Assembly: GCA_031278735.1 (NCBI GenBank)
Contig: JAITJU010000001.1
Span: 1-11,818, forward strand
Direction: 5' to 3'
DNA from: Zoogloeaceae bacterium
Lineage (GTDB): Bacteria > Pseudomonadota > Gammaproteobacteria > Burkholderiales > Rhodocyclaceae
Length of the DNA: 11,818 nt
The position numbers and the translations under genes were made by a program. Positions 1 through 7,737 of this stretch are shown here, one piece after another (position 1 is the first letter of the stretch; every line of letters starts with the position of its first letter). Under the pieces are notes generated by a model, which saw nothing but the letters and a program-made list of their open reading frames with translations, ran no database searches and had not been told where the DNA came from.

Positions 1-76
<76 letters not shown>

Positions 77-292
77 AGAATCATGCCACCTTGCCATTTC
101 CTGCGAAAAATTTCCATGCCTGTGTCCCGAATGAATAATCAGTCACGAATCGTATCTGTTATTTCCCAAAGATACAACACGCCGTCAGGCAATCGCATGA
201 ATGCGTCGGTCGTACACGTTTTCACGCAACTGCGCCAAAAGAGCGGCGCTTTGCGCCGTATGCAAACGGCGCCCTCTCTCGACCTTCGGCCA

Positions 293-391
293 CTCTCGCC
301 ACCCAAGCGGGGGAGAGAACGGCAAGCGGCCCGCAACCCGCTTCCCCTCCCACATTTATGGGGGAGGGTGACCCAAAGGGTCGGGTGAGGG
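293..391. repeat. Dispersed REP-like intergenic repeat
   Basis: Consecutive hairpins are visible. CTCTC (293-297) pairs with GAGAG (313-317), CCCTCCC (345-351) with GGGAGGG (362-368), and GACCC-AAA-GGGTC spans 370-382, followed by GGGTGAGGG. A purine-rich GGGAGGGTGACCC...GGGTCGGGTGAGGG arrangement is a layout I recognise from repeats scattered between genes in many proteobacterial genomes. That family link is from memory. Only one clear copy is in the window, with a degenerate CCCCTCC...GAGG relative near 505-530. Confidence 0.5.
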
Positions 392-438
392 ATTCTTCCC
401 CTCCGGCGCGAAGCGCCGCCATTGTCATTCCGGGCATT

Positions 439-466
439 CGCGCGATTGCCCTGAGGCAATCGCGCG
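439..466. repeat. Perfect 12-bp inverted repeat, 4-nt loop
   Basis: CGCGCGATTGCC (439-450) and GGCAATCGCGCG (455-466) are perfectly complementary around a CTGA loop. No T-run follows on either strand, so a classical intrinsic terminator is unlikely. A REP-like element or protein-binding palindrome fits better. Confidence 0.7.
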
Positions 467-575
467 CAAACGGACAAATTCCGAAGGCGAATTCCATCGG
501 TACAACCCCTCCTCCAAAAAGAGGTCAGGGCGGGAACGGGAGCAAATGGAAAGAAAAGGCATTGAAAACATTGCA

Positions 576-605
576 TTGCCGTTTGCCGCGTCATGCAAAC
601 GGCAA
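576..605 (-). terminator. Inverted repeat after mlaF-like gene, possible terminator
   Basis: TTGCCGTTTGC (576-586) pairs over 11 bp with GCAAACGGCAA (595-605) around an 8-nt loop. It lies about 20 bases beyond the stop codon of the leftward ATPase gene, where a terminator would be expected. On the minus strand the stem is followed by mixed sequence, with T-rich tracts only some way further on. It could therefore be a weak or factor-assisted terminator, or simply another intergenic palindrome. Confidence 0.4.
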
Positions 606-625
606 CCATCGCGGCAACGGCGCGT

Positions 626-1390
626 TCACGCGCCAGCCGTCGGAAAAAGATTGAAAAAGCGCGCGATGGCCGGATGCGGGAAAGCGCGCACGGCATCGAG
701 CGCGCCGCGCGTCAGGATGCGTTGTTCGGCCAGCACGGCGACTTCGCAATCCAGGCCGCGCAGCGTATCCATGTCATGCGTTACCAGCACCACGGTCAGA
801 TTCAGGCTTTGCTGCAAGCCGCGAATCAGGCGCACGAAGCTCTGGCTGCGCGCCGGGTCGAGTCCCGCCGTGGGTTCGTCGAGCAACAGGAGTTCTGGTT
901 CCAGCGCCAGCGCGCGCGCCAGCGCCACGCGCTTTGTCATGCCGCCGGAAAGTTCCGTCGGCATCAGGCCGGCGTGCGCAGGCTCCAGTTCCACCATCGC
1001 CATTTTCAGACGCACCAGTTCGGCAATCCAGGCTTCATCAAGCGCGCCGAGTTCGCGCAAGGGAAAAGCGATGTTGTCGAAAACCGGCAGGGCGGAAAAG
1101 AGCGCGCCCTGTTGAAACAGCATTCCCAAACGTCGGCGGATGTCGCGTTGCAGCAGCGCGTCCGGCGTCCGCAGATCGTGTCCGAACAGGCGCACACTGC
1201 CCCGGTGCGGCGGCAACAGCCCCAGAATTTCCCGCAACAGCGTGGTCTTGCCGCTGCCCGAACCGCCAACCAGCGCCACGACTTCCCCCGCCAGCACCTG
1301 AAAATCCAGACCCCTGTGAATGACGATATCTTGGTAACGGCTCCAGACGCCCCGCATGTCGATAATGGGAACGGATGATGTTTGCGTCAT
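626..1390 (-). CDS. MlaF-type ABC transporter ATP-binding protein
   Basis: This is the cytoplasmic ATPase of an MCE-type ABC transporter, the family that moves phospholipids between the inner and outer membranes in Gram-negative bacteria. The 254-residue product has Walker A GGSGSGKTT at 42-50, a Q-loop FQQG at 92-95, the signature LSGGM at 147-151, Walker B with LLLLDEPTAGLDP at about 167-179 and the switch His of VTHD at 205. The order, spacing and overall length match the family. I place the start at the ATG at 1390, one base after the stop of the permease gene, which implies translational coupling. An in-frame ATG at 1423 would overlap the permease by about 30 bases and is less likely. 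The adjacent MlaE-like permease supports the assignment. The partner MCE (MlaD-like) subunit, often next in such operons, is absent to the left. The exact substrate is not determined by the sequence. Confidence 0.9.
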   Translation of the reverse strand: MTQTSSVPIIDMRGVWSRYQDIVIHRGLDFQVLAGEVVALVGGSGSGKTTLLREILGLLPPHRGSVRLFGHDLRTPDALLQRDIRRRLGMLFQQGALFSALPVFDNIAFPLRELGALDEAWIAELVRLKMAMVELEPAHAGLMPTELSGGMTKRVALARALALEPELLLLDEPTAGLDPARSQSFVRLIRGLQQSLNLTVVLVTHDMDTLRGLDCEVAVLAEQRILTRGALDAVRAFPHPAIARFFNLFPTAGA

Positions 1391-1391
1391 T

Positions 1392-2516
1392 TCAAATGCC
1401 GAAGTCCTGGGTGAGCACGGCAAGTATGGCGTCCGCGATAATCACCAGGGTGATGGCCGACACCACGGAAGCCGTGGTTCGCCGGGAAAGGCTTTCGGTG
1501 TTGGGACGCACGTGCAGGCCAAAATGGCAGGCGATGAGCGCGATCAAGCCGCCAAAGAGAAATCCCTTGCCAAGGCCGATCCAGAGATTGGCGATCGGCA
1601 CGGCGTCCGGCAGGGCGCTGAAAAAATAGAAAACGGAAATATCCAGTTCCCGCCACGCCGCCAGCGACCCGCCCAGCAGCGCCGCCATGCAGGACCAGAC
1701 CACCAGAAGCGGCATGACCAGCACCATCGCCGCCATCTTGGGCAATACCACGCGCAGCGTGACGGAAACGCCCATCGCCGCCAACGCGTCGATTTCTTCC
1801 GTTACGCGCATGACGCCAATCTGCGCCGTCATCGCCGATCCGGAACGTCCGGCGACCAGCACCGCCGCCAGCACCGGCCCCAGCTCGCGGATGATGCCGA
1901 CGCCGAGAATATTGACGATGAAAATATCCGCCCCGAACATTTTCAGCTGCAGGGCGGAAAGATAGCTGATGGTAACGCCAATCAAAAAGCCCACCAGCGC
2001 GGAAACCGGCAGGGCTTCCACGCCAGCCCGGCAGATATTGGCGGAAAATTCCTTCCAGGGAATGCTTTTGGGATAACGGCACAGGAATCCGACGGACAAT
2101 GCCAGACGCCCCAAAAGCTCGATTATTCCCAGCATGTTGCGAACGATGCCCAGGGTAAACACGCCCGTGCGCTGCATGCTGGCCGTAAACAAGGGTTCCT
2201 TCCGGACATCCGGCGCGGATTCCGGCGCCGGAAGCGCCGCGATTCGTTCCAGCGCCGCGCGCGCCGCGGGCGAGAGCACCGCCTCTTTCGGAAAACGTCC
2301 TTGCCAGAGCCGCCAGAGCAGCACGGCAAGCGCGCTGTCCAGCCGCGTCACCGCCGACAGATCCCACCGTTTGGCGCGCGTCGCCGCCAGCAACGCCGGG
2401 CGAATGGCGGGAGTTCGCAGAACGCCCGCCAGCGTCCACTCGCCAGTCAGACTGAGCTTGCCGTCCGGCGTCTCGACCAGCGCGGGGCGAGATGAAATAT
2501 CCATGCGCGGCTTCAT
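1392..2516 (-). CDS. MlaE-type ABC permease with N-terminal STAS domain
   Basis: This is an inner-membrane permease of the MlaE/Ttg2B family (PF02405). Residues 1-100 form a soluble STAS-like domain, with an LTGEWTL opening and DLSAVTRLDSALAVLL at about 52-67. Residues 115-374 are the permease, with several hydrophobic segments. The most diagnostic stretch is the conserved block around 210-245, including RELGPVLAAVLVAGRSG and a VTEEIDAL segment that is nearly invariant in MlaE proteins. In E. coli the STAS protein MlaB is separate; here it is fused, an arrangement known in other proteobacteria, and it probably supports the paired ATPase. The ATG at 2516 lies six bases after the ppx stop. A second in-frame ATG four codons later (2504) is possible. 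The ATPase gene follows after one base, so ppx, permease and ATPase are probably cotranscribed. Confidence 0.92.
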   Translation of the reverse strand: MKPRMDISSRPALVETPDGKLSLTGEWTLAGVLRTPAIRPALLAATRAKRWDLSAVTRLDSALAVLLWRLWQGRFPKEAVLSPAARAALERIAALPAPESAPDVRKEPLFTASMQRTGVFTLGIVRNMLGIIELLGRLALSVGFLCRYPKSIPWKEFSANICRAGVEALPVSALVGFLIGVTISYLSALQLKMFGADIFIVNILGVGIIRELGPVLAAVLVAGRSGSAMTAQIGVMRVTEEIDALAAMGVSVTLRVVLPKMAAMVLVMPLLVVWSCMAALLGGSLAAWRELDISVFYFFSALPDAVPIANLWIGLGKGFLFGGLIALIACHFGLHVRPNTESLSRRTTASVVSAITLVIIADAILAVLTQDFGI

Positions 2517-2522
2517 CTGCGC

Positions 2523-4025
2523 TCATTCGCTCCGTTCGGCGCCCGAAAATTTCGGTTTCAGGATAAATCCGGCCTGACGCCATGCCTGAATTTCCTCTCG
2601 CAACGCCGCGGCAGTCCACGGATTATCCGTCAGCCAGCGCGCGGGCATTTCCAGCAATACGCCCTTGGGCATGGCCTCTACCCCGTACTGCGGCAACTCG
2701 CGATCGTCGCGGCTGCGATGCAGCAACACCGCCAGACGCAGACAAAACACCACGCGCCAGGTCACCAGGTCATTCGGCGGCACGGAGAGTTTTTCCAGCT
2801 TGCCGCGATGCCCCAGCACCAAGAGCGCCAAAAGCGATCTGTCCTTGTTTGAAAAACCCGGCATGTCCGCATAAGTCAGGATATACGCGCCGTGCTTGTG
2901 GTAGCTGTTGTGCGCCACGGAAATGCCGATTTCGTGAAGCATGGCCGCCCAGGCAAGAAACTGCGCTTCATTCTCGCTTTGCCGATCATGGGTCAGACGC
3001 CGCAGGATTTCCAGCGCCGTCTGCCGCACCCGCGCGGCCTGCTTGCGTTCCACCTGATAGCGGCGCGCGAATTGCTTGACGGTAACGTCGCGCATGTCGT
3101 TTTGCTGGAAGCGTCCCAGCAAGTCGTACAGTACGCCCAGACGCAAGGCGCCGTCGGCATAATTCATGCGCGTCAAATCCAGTTCGTCGAAGATCGCCAG
3201 CATGATGGCCAGACCGCCCGGCAACACCGGCAGACGGTCGGCGCGGGAGCCGGGAATATTGAGCGCGTGGATGGATCCCGCCTTGATCAGCAGACTGGCC
3301 AGCTTTTCCAGACCTTCGCGCGTAATGCCGGTCACGTTGCCAGGATTCAGGCGATTCAGTTCCAGCAAATCCGCAATCGCCCGCGCCGTCCCGGAAGAAC
3401 CAACGGCTTCTTTCCAGCCTTGCTGCATGTAGGCGTACGCGATGAGTTCCACTTCCTTGGCGGCGGCGGATTGCGCTTCGCGCAGGCGTTTCTTGTCGAT
3501 GCGTCCATCGGGAAAATGGCGCAGCGTGTAGCCCACGCAGCCCATGTAAAGCGAATCCGTTAGGAGCGGTTCGGATTTTTTGCCGATGATGAATTCCGTG
3601 GAGCCGCCGCCAATATCCACCACCAGCCGCTTGTGCGTCGCCAGCGGCAGGGAGTGCGCCGCGCCGATATAAATCAGCCGCGCCTCCTCGCGCCCGGCAA
3701 TGATTTCAATGGGAAAACCCAGCGCCGCCTCGCCGCCCGCGAGAAACTCGCTCGCATTCTTGGCGACGCGTAAGGTATTGGTCGCCACCGCGCGCACGGC
3801 CTTGCCGTTCAGACTGCGAATACGCTCCCCGAAACGCCCCAGCGCCTCCCATCCCCGCCGCAGGCTGGCGGCGTCCAGCGTTTTCTCCGGCGTCAGCCCG
3901 CTGGCTAGGCGCACGGTTTCCTTCAGGGAATCCAGCGGGTAGATCTGATCCTCCACCACCCGCCCAATCTGGAGGCGAAAACTGTTGGAACCCAAATCCA
4001 CCGCCGCTATCATCTCGTATTCCAT
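2523..4025 (-). CDS. ppx: Exopolyphosphatase / pppGpp phosphohydrolase (Ppx/GppA)
   Basis: The predicted enzyme either shortens inorganic polyphosphate from its end, releasing phosphate, or converts pppGpp to ppGpp. The two activities cannot be separated by eye. The 500-residue length is typical of the full-length family. The ASKHA-fold phosphate loops are clear: AAVDLGSNSFRL at 7-18 and VVDIGGGSTEF at 135-145. GREEARLIY (111-119) supplies the conserved Glu pair region. The C-terminal half contains an HD-like helical domain with AMLHEIGISVAHNSYHKHGAY at about 361-381. I chose the ATG at 4025, preceded by GGGG six bases upstream, because the DLGSNS motif should begin a few residues from the N terminus. 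The frame stays open to 4133, but that extension is unlike the family. The 132 bases between this start and the rnr stop contain a TAGAAT (minus strand, 4060-4055) that could be a -10 box, without a good -35. No ppk gene is next to it. Confidence 0.93.
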   Translation of the reverse strand: MEYEMIAAVDLGSNSFRLQIGRVVEDQIYPLDSLKETVRLASGLTPEKTLDAASLRRGWEALGRFGERIRSLNGKAVRAVATNTLRVAKNASEFLAGGEAALGFPIEIIAGREEARLIYIGAAHSLPLATHKRLVVDIGGGSTEFIIGKKSEPLLTDSLYMGCVGYTLRHFPDGRIDKKRLREAQSAAAKEVELIAYAYMQQGWKEAVGSSGTARAIADLLELNRLNPGNVTGITREGLEKLASLLIKAGSIHALNIPGSRADRLPVLPGGLAIMLAIFDELDLTRMNYADGALRLGVLYDLLGRFQQNDMRDVTVKQFARRYQVERKQAARVRQTALEILRRLTHDRQSENEAQFLAWAAMLHEIGISVAHNSYHKHGAYILTYADMPGFSNKDRSLLALLVLGHRGKLEKLSVPPNDLVTWRVVFCLRLAVLLHRSRDDRELPQYGVEAMPKGVLLEMPARWLTDNPWTAAALREEIQAWRQAGFILKPKFSGAERSE

Positions 4026-4157
4026 CGACACCCCATTCGCGACAAGAAGTCGGGATTCTATCGTATCGGCAACCAATCCTGCCCTGATTTTCGCCCGCCT
4101 GAAGGCTGCCGCATCCGCCTTGGGAATGCGCAAAGACCGGCGCTTGCGTCCCTTTCT

Positions 4158-6476
4158 TCACAGGGTGGCCGTCGGGATTTTGCGCTTGCGCCAGCTTCTG
4201 TTCCCCTTTGCCGCCGTCTTGTCGTCCCCGGCTGGCTTTTTTCCCCGGGACTGCGCGCCGGACGCCGGATTTTCGCCGTCGGCCAGAACGAAATCAATGC
4301 GGTTGCTTTCCAGATCGGCCTTGATGAGCTTTACGCGCAGCCGGTCGCCCAAACGGAAGCGTTGACCCGTGCGCTCGCCAAGCATCTGGTGTTTTATCGG
4401 ATCGAACTGGAAATAATCCGCGCCCAGATCGGAAACATGCACCAGTCCCTCGACATAAATTTCATCCAGCGCCACGAAGATGCCAAAGGCGGTGACGGCG
4501 GCGATGGATCCCATGAAGGTTTCGCCAACGCGTTCCTGCATGTAATAGCATTTCAGCCAGTTCTGCACATCGCGGGTCGCCTCGTCGGCGCGGCGCTCGG
4601 TTTGCGAGCAATGCAGACCAATCTGCTCCCAGTCGCCCGGCGAATAATGTTTCTTATGCAGCGCCGCCTTGATGGCGCGATGCGCCAGCAGGTCGGGATA
4701 ACGGCGAATCGGCGAGGTAAAGTGCGTATAGTGCTCATAGGCCAGACCAAAATGCCCCAGATTGTCGGGACTGTACACGGCCTGCTTGAGCGAGCGCAGC
4801 ATCACGGTTTGCAGAAGCTGGGCGTCGGGACGACTTTTGGCTTGTTCCAGCAGACGCGCGTAATCCTTGGCGGTGGGCGCGTCGCCGCCGGACAACGCGA
4901 GGCCGAATTCGGCAAGGAAACTTTTCAGGTTCTTCAGTTTTTCGGCGTTCGGGCCGGCATGGACGCGATACAGGCAACCCTCGCCATGCCGCGCGAGAAA
5001 ATCCGAGGCGCAGACGTTGGCGGCCAGCATGCATTCTTCGATGAGACGATGCGCGTCATTGCGCGCAACCGGGCAAATGGCCTCGATCTTGCCGTCGGCA
5101 TTGAAGCGCATCTCGGTCTCTATGGTCTCGAAGTCGATGGCGCCGCGTTTTACCCGCGCTTTCGCCAGCGCCTGAAAAAGTTTGTAAAGCTGTTGCAGAC
5201 ACGGCCAGATGACCTGCCGCGCCGCCGCCTCCGGTTGATGCTCGCCGGAAAGCCAGCGCCAGACCTGATTGTAGGTCAGCCGCGCCTGCGAGCGGATCAC
5301 GGCGGGATAAAAGCGATAATCCCGGATATCGCCGCCGCCGGAAACCTGCATGTCGCAGACCATGACGAGGCGCTCCACTTCCGGATTGAGCGAGCAGATG
5401 CCGTTGGAAAGTTTTTCCGGCAGCATTGGAATGACCCGGCGCGGAAAATAAACCGAATTGCCTCGCAGGAACGCTTCGGCATCCAGCGCCATGCCAGGAC
5501 TGACGTAATGGGAAACGTCGGCAATCGCCACCGCCAGCCGCCAGCCGCGCCCCTGTTTTTCGCAATGGACGGCATCGTCGAAGTCACGCGCCGTCTCGCC
5601 GTCTATCGTGACGAAGGGAAGCGCACGCAAATCCTCGCGGTTTTTCAGGTCGGCCTTGCGCACCGCGTCCGGCGCTTTCGCATTTTCGGACAGACACGCC
5701 TTGCTGAACTCAAACGGCAAATCGTGCTTGCGCAGGGCGATTTCGATTTCCATGCCGGGATCGGCGTAATTCCCCAGCACTTCGCTGATGCGCCCCACAG
5801 GCTGCGCATAGCGGGAAGGCTGCTCGATGATGTCCACGATTACCACTTGGCCTGGCCTGGGCTTGAAACGCGCCTTTTTTTCCGGCGCAATCAGAATATC
5901 CTGGGTGATGCGGCGGTTTTCCGGAACGACGAAAGTCACGCCATGCTCAACGCATAATCTCCCAACGACGCGCCGATTGGCGCGATCGGTCACTTCGACG
6001 ATATTGCCTTCGGGACGCCCTTTTTTGTCCGTGCCGGTAATGCGCACCAGCGCGCGATCCCCATGCAGGGTCTTGCGCATTTGATGCTGCGCCAGAAAAA
6101 TATCCGGACTGCCGTCATCCGGCAGCAAAAAACCGAAGCCGTCCGGATGTCCCTGTACGCGCCCCGCGACCAGGCTGGCGCGCTCGGGAAGAATGTAGGC
6201 GCCCTTGCGATTTCGGAGCAATTGTCCTTCACGCTCCATCGCGCCTAGCCGCCGCAAAAAAGTCTCGCATTCCTGCGGGCGAATATCCAGTGCGGCGACA
6301 AGCTGGGCAAAATCCAGCGGCTGCCCCGCTTTTTCCAGCACATGCCCGACATACTCGCGTGAAGGCAGCGGCAGATCGTAACGCTGGCATTCCCGCTCAA
6401 AAAAAGGATCCGCCCGGCGAATTCTGGAAACCTTGGTCTTGCCGTTTTTTGTTGTTGACATCAGCTGCTCTTTCAT
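4158..6476 (-). CDS. rnr: Ribonuclease R (3'-5' exoribonuclease)
   Basis: RNase R degrades structured RNA processively from the 3' end and takes part in RNA turnover, rRNA quality control and tmRNA-linked decay. With the ATG at 6476 the product is 772 residues. Domains in order are an N-terminal winged-helix segment (about 25-95), two cold-shock/OB domains (about 100-250), the RNB catalytic domain, an S1 domain near 640-725 (from GSIAAVTAFGIFVALDE) and a Lys/Arg-rich tail. The four metal-binding Asp residues are seen in DGETARDFDDAV as D292, D298, D300 and D301, with the spacing known for E. coli RNase R. TSPIRRYPDLLAHRAIK is the conserved RNB block further on. The start is uncertain. ATG 6476 has a GAGGAGAGGGG upstream and ATG 6461 has AAAGAG at good spacing. 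An extension to 6530 would run into the tRNA and is rejected. The gene is divergent from tRNA-Leu with only about 26 bases between. Confidence 0.96.
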   Translation of the reverse strand: MKEQLMSTTKNGKTKVSRIRRADPFFERECQRYDLPLPSREYVGHVLEKAGQPLDFAQLVAALDIRPQECETFLRRLGAMEREGQLLRNRKGAYILPERASLVAGRVQGHPDGFGFLLPDDGSPDIFLAQHQMRKTLHGDRALVRITGTDKKGRPEGNIVEVTDRANRRVVGRLCVEHGVTFVVPENRRITQDILIAPEKKARFKPRPGQVVIVDIIEQPSRYAQPVGRISEVLGNYADPGMEIEIALRKHDLPFEFSKACLSENAKAPDAVRKADLKNREDLRALPFVTIDGETARDFDDAVHCEKQGRGWRLAVAIADVSHYVSPGMALDAEAFLRGNSVYFPRRVIPMLPEKLSNGICSLNPEVERLVMVCDMQVSGGGDIRDYRFYPAVIRSQARLTYNQVWRWLSGEHQPEAAARQVIWPCLQQLYKLFQALAKARVKRGAIDFETIETEMRFNADGKIEAICPVARNDAHRLIEECMLAANVCASDFLARHGEGCLYRVHAGPNAEKLKNLKSFLAEFGLALSGGDAPTAKDYARLLEQAKSRPDAQLLQTVMLRSLKQAVYSPDNLGHFGLAYEHYTHFTSPIRRYPDLLAHRAIKAALHKKHYSPGDWEQIGLHCSQTERRADEATRDVQNWLKCYYMQERVGETFMGSIAAVTAFGIFVALDEIYVEGLVHVSDLGADYFQFDPIKHQMLGERTGQRFRLGDRLRVKLIKADLESNRIDFVLADGENPASGAQSRGKKPAGDDKTAAKGNRSWRKRKIPTATL

Positions 6477-6482
6477 TAGAAT
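6455..6482 (+). promoter_or_regulatory. sigma70-type promoter of tRNA-Leu
   Basis: A perfect -35 box TTGACA (6455-6460) is followed after 16 bases by TAGAAT (6477-6482), one mismatch from the -10 consensus. The predicted transcription start, near 6489, lies in the G+C-rich stretch CGCCCCTCTCC, a discriminator type usual for stringently controlled stable-RNA promoters. The -35 box overlaps the ATG of rnr at 6461. The whole promoter therefore sits on the first codons of the divergent rnr gene. Confidence 0.75.
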
Positions 6483-6502
6483 ACGCCCCTCTCCTCGTCC
6501 GT

Positions 6503-6587
<85 letters not shown>

Positions 6588-6603
6588 CAACGGCAACTCG
6601 AAG

Positions 6604-6635
6604 ACCCCGTGAAATGCGCTCTGGGCGCGGGGTTT
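6604..6635 (+). terminator. Possible tRNA-Leu terminator
   Basis: ACCCCG (6604-6609) pairs with CGGGGT (6628-6633), followed by a short TTT, 17 bases after the encoded CCA. The loop is large (18 bases), with possible inner G-C pairs, and the T-run is weak. The position suits a tRNA terminator. The same DNA may belong to the left end of the integrated element. Confidence 0.4.
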
Positions 6636-6655
6636 CGGGGATTGTCGATTCTCTG

Positions 6656-6718
6656 TGGCACACTTTTTTACCCTTTTTGGCACGCCGTGGTACTATTGTC
6701 TGTGCCAAATTTGTGCCA
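6656..6718. repeat. TGGCAC/GTGCCA repeat cluster, probable integrase arm sites
   Basis: Four short copies lie between the tRNA and the integrase gene. In forward orientation there are TGGCAC at 6656-6661 and TTTTTGGCAC at 6674-6683. In the opposite orientation there are GTGCCAAA at 6702-6709 and GTGCCA at 6713-6718. Two pairs facing each other next to a tRNA-adjacent tyrosine recombinase gene are what arm-type binding sites for integrase, or sites for an excisionase, look like. Binding is inferred, not shown. Confidence 0.55.
6688..6696 (+). promoter_or_regulatory. Probable integrase promoter, extended -10
   Basis: TGG directly followed by TACTAT (6691-6696) forms an extended -10 element with a TG at 6688-6689. 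No good -35 is seen at the right distance, which is tolerable for extended -10 promoters. Transcription would start near 6703, inside the inverted GTGCCA copies. Occupancy of these repeats could therefore shut the promoter down. Confidence 0.4.
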
Positions 6719-6738
6719 GCGGGATGCGGGGGTGAGAC

Positions 6739-7737
6739 GTGGCTTCGATACAGAAGAGAGGGGATTCATGGCGGGTTCAGGTGCGGGTAAAAAACGCGGC
6801 TGATTATCGCACATTTGCGCGAAAGGCGGATGCCGTCGCGTGGGCGGCGGCGCGGGAGACGGAACTGCGGGAGGGGGCGGCGGGCAAGCCGCCCGACAAG
6901 ACCTTTGCCGACGCGATGCGCCGGTTCATCGAGGACGAGTGCCCCAAGCGCCGCTATGGCGCACGGGAGCGGCTCGTCATTCTTCGCTTCATCGCCGCTC
7001 CCCTGGGCGGCGTCCGCGTCGCCGCCATCTCCGCAGCCGATGTCGCCCGCTGGCGCGACGCGCGGCTCGCCCGCGTCTCCGCCGCCACGGTGTGCCGGGA
7101 GATGAACCTGCTCTCCGCCATCTGCTCGACCGCGCTGCGCGAGTGGCAGTGGCTGCGGACAAACCCAGTCTCCGGGGTGCGCAGGCCGGAGACGCCGCGC
7201 GGGCGCGACCGCCGCATCCGCCCGGAGGAAGTCGACCGCATCTGCCACGCGCTGGGCTACGACCCCGACAAGACGCCCGCCACCAAGTCCGCGCGGGTGG
7301 GCGCGGCCTTTCTGTTCGCCATCGAGACCGCCATGCGCGCCGGGGAAATCGTCGCGCTCACGCGCGCGGACATCGACTTCGACCAACGCACCGCGCATGT
7401 GCGCGGCGTTCAGCCCGGCGCGGGCAAGAGCGATGCCGCCCGGCGGCACGTGCCGCTCTCCGCCGCCGCGATGCGCATCCTCCGACAACTGCCGCCGTCG
7501 CCCGACCTGTTCGCCCTGGGCAACGCCGACCAGATGGGCGCGCTCTTTCGCGCCGGGCGCGACCGCGCCGACATCCGCGACCTGCACTTCCACGACACTC
7601 GCCACGAGGCCATCACCCGGCTCTCGCGCAAGATGGACGTGCTCGCGCTCGCGCGCAGCATCGGGCACCGCGACCTCAAGATGCTCATGGTGTACTACAA
7701 CGAGTCGGCGGCGGACATCGCCCGACGCCTGGACTAG
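6739..7737 (+). CDS. int: Tyrosine recombinase (site-specific integrase)
   Basis: The 332-residue enzyme would integrate and excise the element at the tRNA-Leu gene through a covalent phosphotyrosine intermediate. The N-terminal region (1-50) starts MASIQKRGDSWRVQV, a common arm-binding domain opening in phage-type integrases. A SAM-like core-binding domain follows (about 52-145), then the catalytic domain. The expected catalytic residues are all seen: R200 in AMRAGEI, a candidate Lys at 230, H285 and R288 in HDTRH, H310 in SIGHRD and nucleophile Y319, nine residues after H310 as usual. The enzyme appears intact. The start is GTG at 6739, with GGGGG six bases upstream; no early in-frame ATG exists. 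The gene reads away from the tRNA and is richer in G+C than the chromosomal genes to the left. Its stop codon overlaps that of the convergent zinc-ribbon gene. Confidence 0.95.
   Translation: MASIQKRGDSWRVQVRVKNAADYRTFARKADAVAWAAARETELREGAAGKPPDKTFADAMRRFIEDECPKRRYGARERLVILRFIAAPLGGVRVAAISAADVARWRDARLARVSAATVCREMNLLSAICSTALREWQWLRTNPVSGVRRPETPRGRDRRIRPEEVDRICHALGYDPDKTPATKSARVGAAFLFAIETAMRAGEIVALTRADIDFDQRTAHVRGVQPGAGKSDAARRHVPLSAAAMRILRQLPPSPDLFALGNADQMGALFRAGRDRADIRDLHFHDTRHEAITRLSRKMDVLALARSIGHRDLKMLMVYYNESAADIARRLD

Noticed and set aside
83..696. Open frames in the left intergenic region on both strands
   Set aside because: They cross hairpin repeats, have biased composition and poor ribosome sites, and conflict with each other.
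1356..2495. 379-codon plus-strand open frame opposite the permease
   Set aside because: Antisense to a clear MlaE-type gene; the composition is rich in Arg, His and Gln and no family is visible.
1387..2619. 410-codon minus-strand frame overlapping the permease
   Set aside because: It runs in another frame over the same DNA as the permease and gives a Gly/Arg-rich product with no motif.
4026..4133. 36-residue N-terminal extension of Ppx
   Set aside because: The family begins shortly before DLGSNS, and ATG 4025 has a suitable GGGG upstream.
4362..5957. 531-codon plus-strand open frame opposite rnr
   Set aside because: It is fully antisense to rnr, whose catalytic motifs are clear. The translation is Arg/His/Gln-rich without domains, a usual shadow in G+C-rich DNA.
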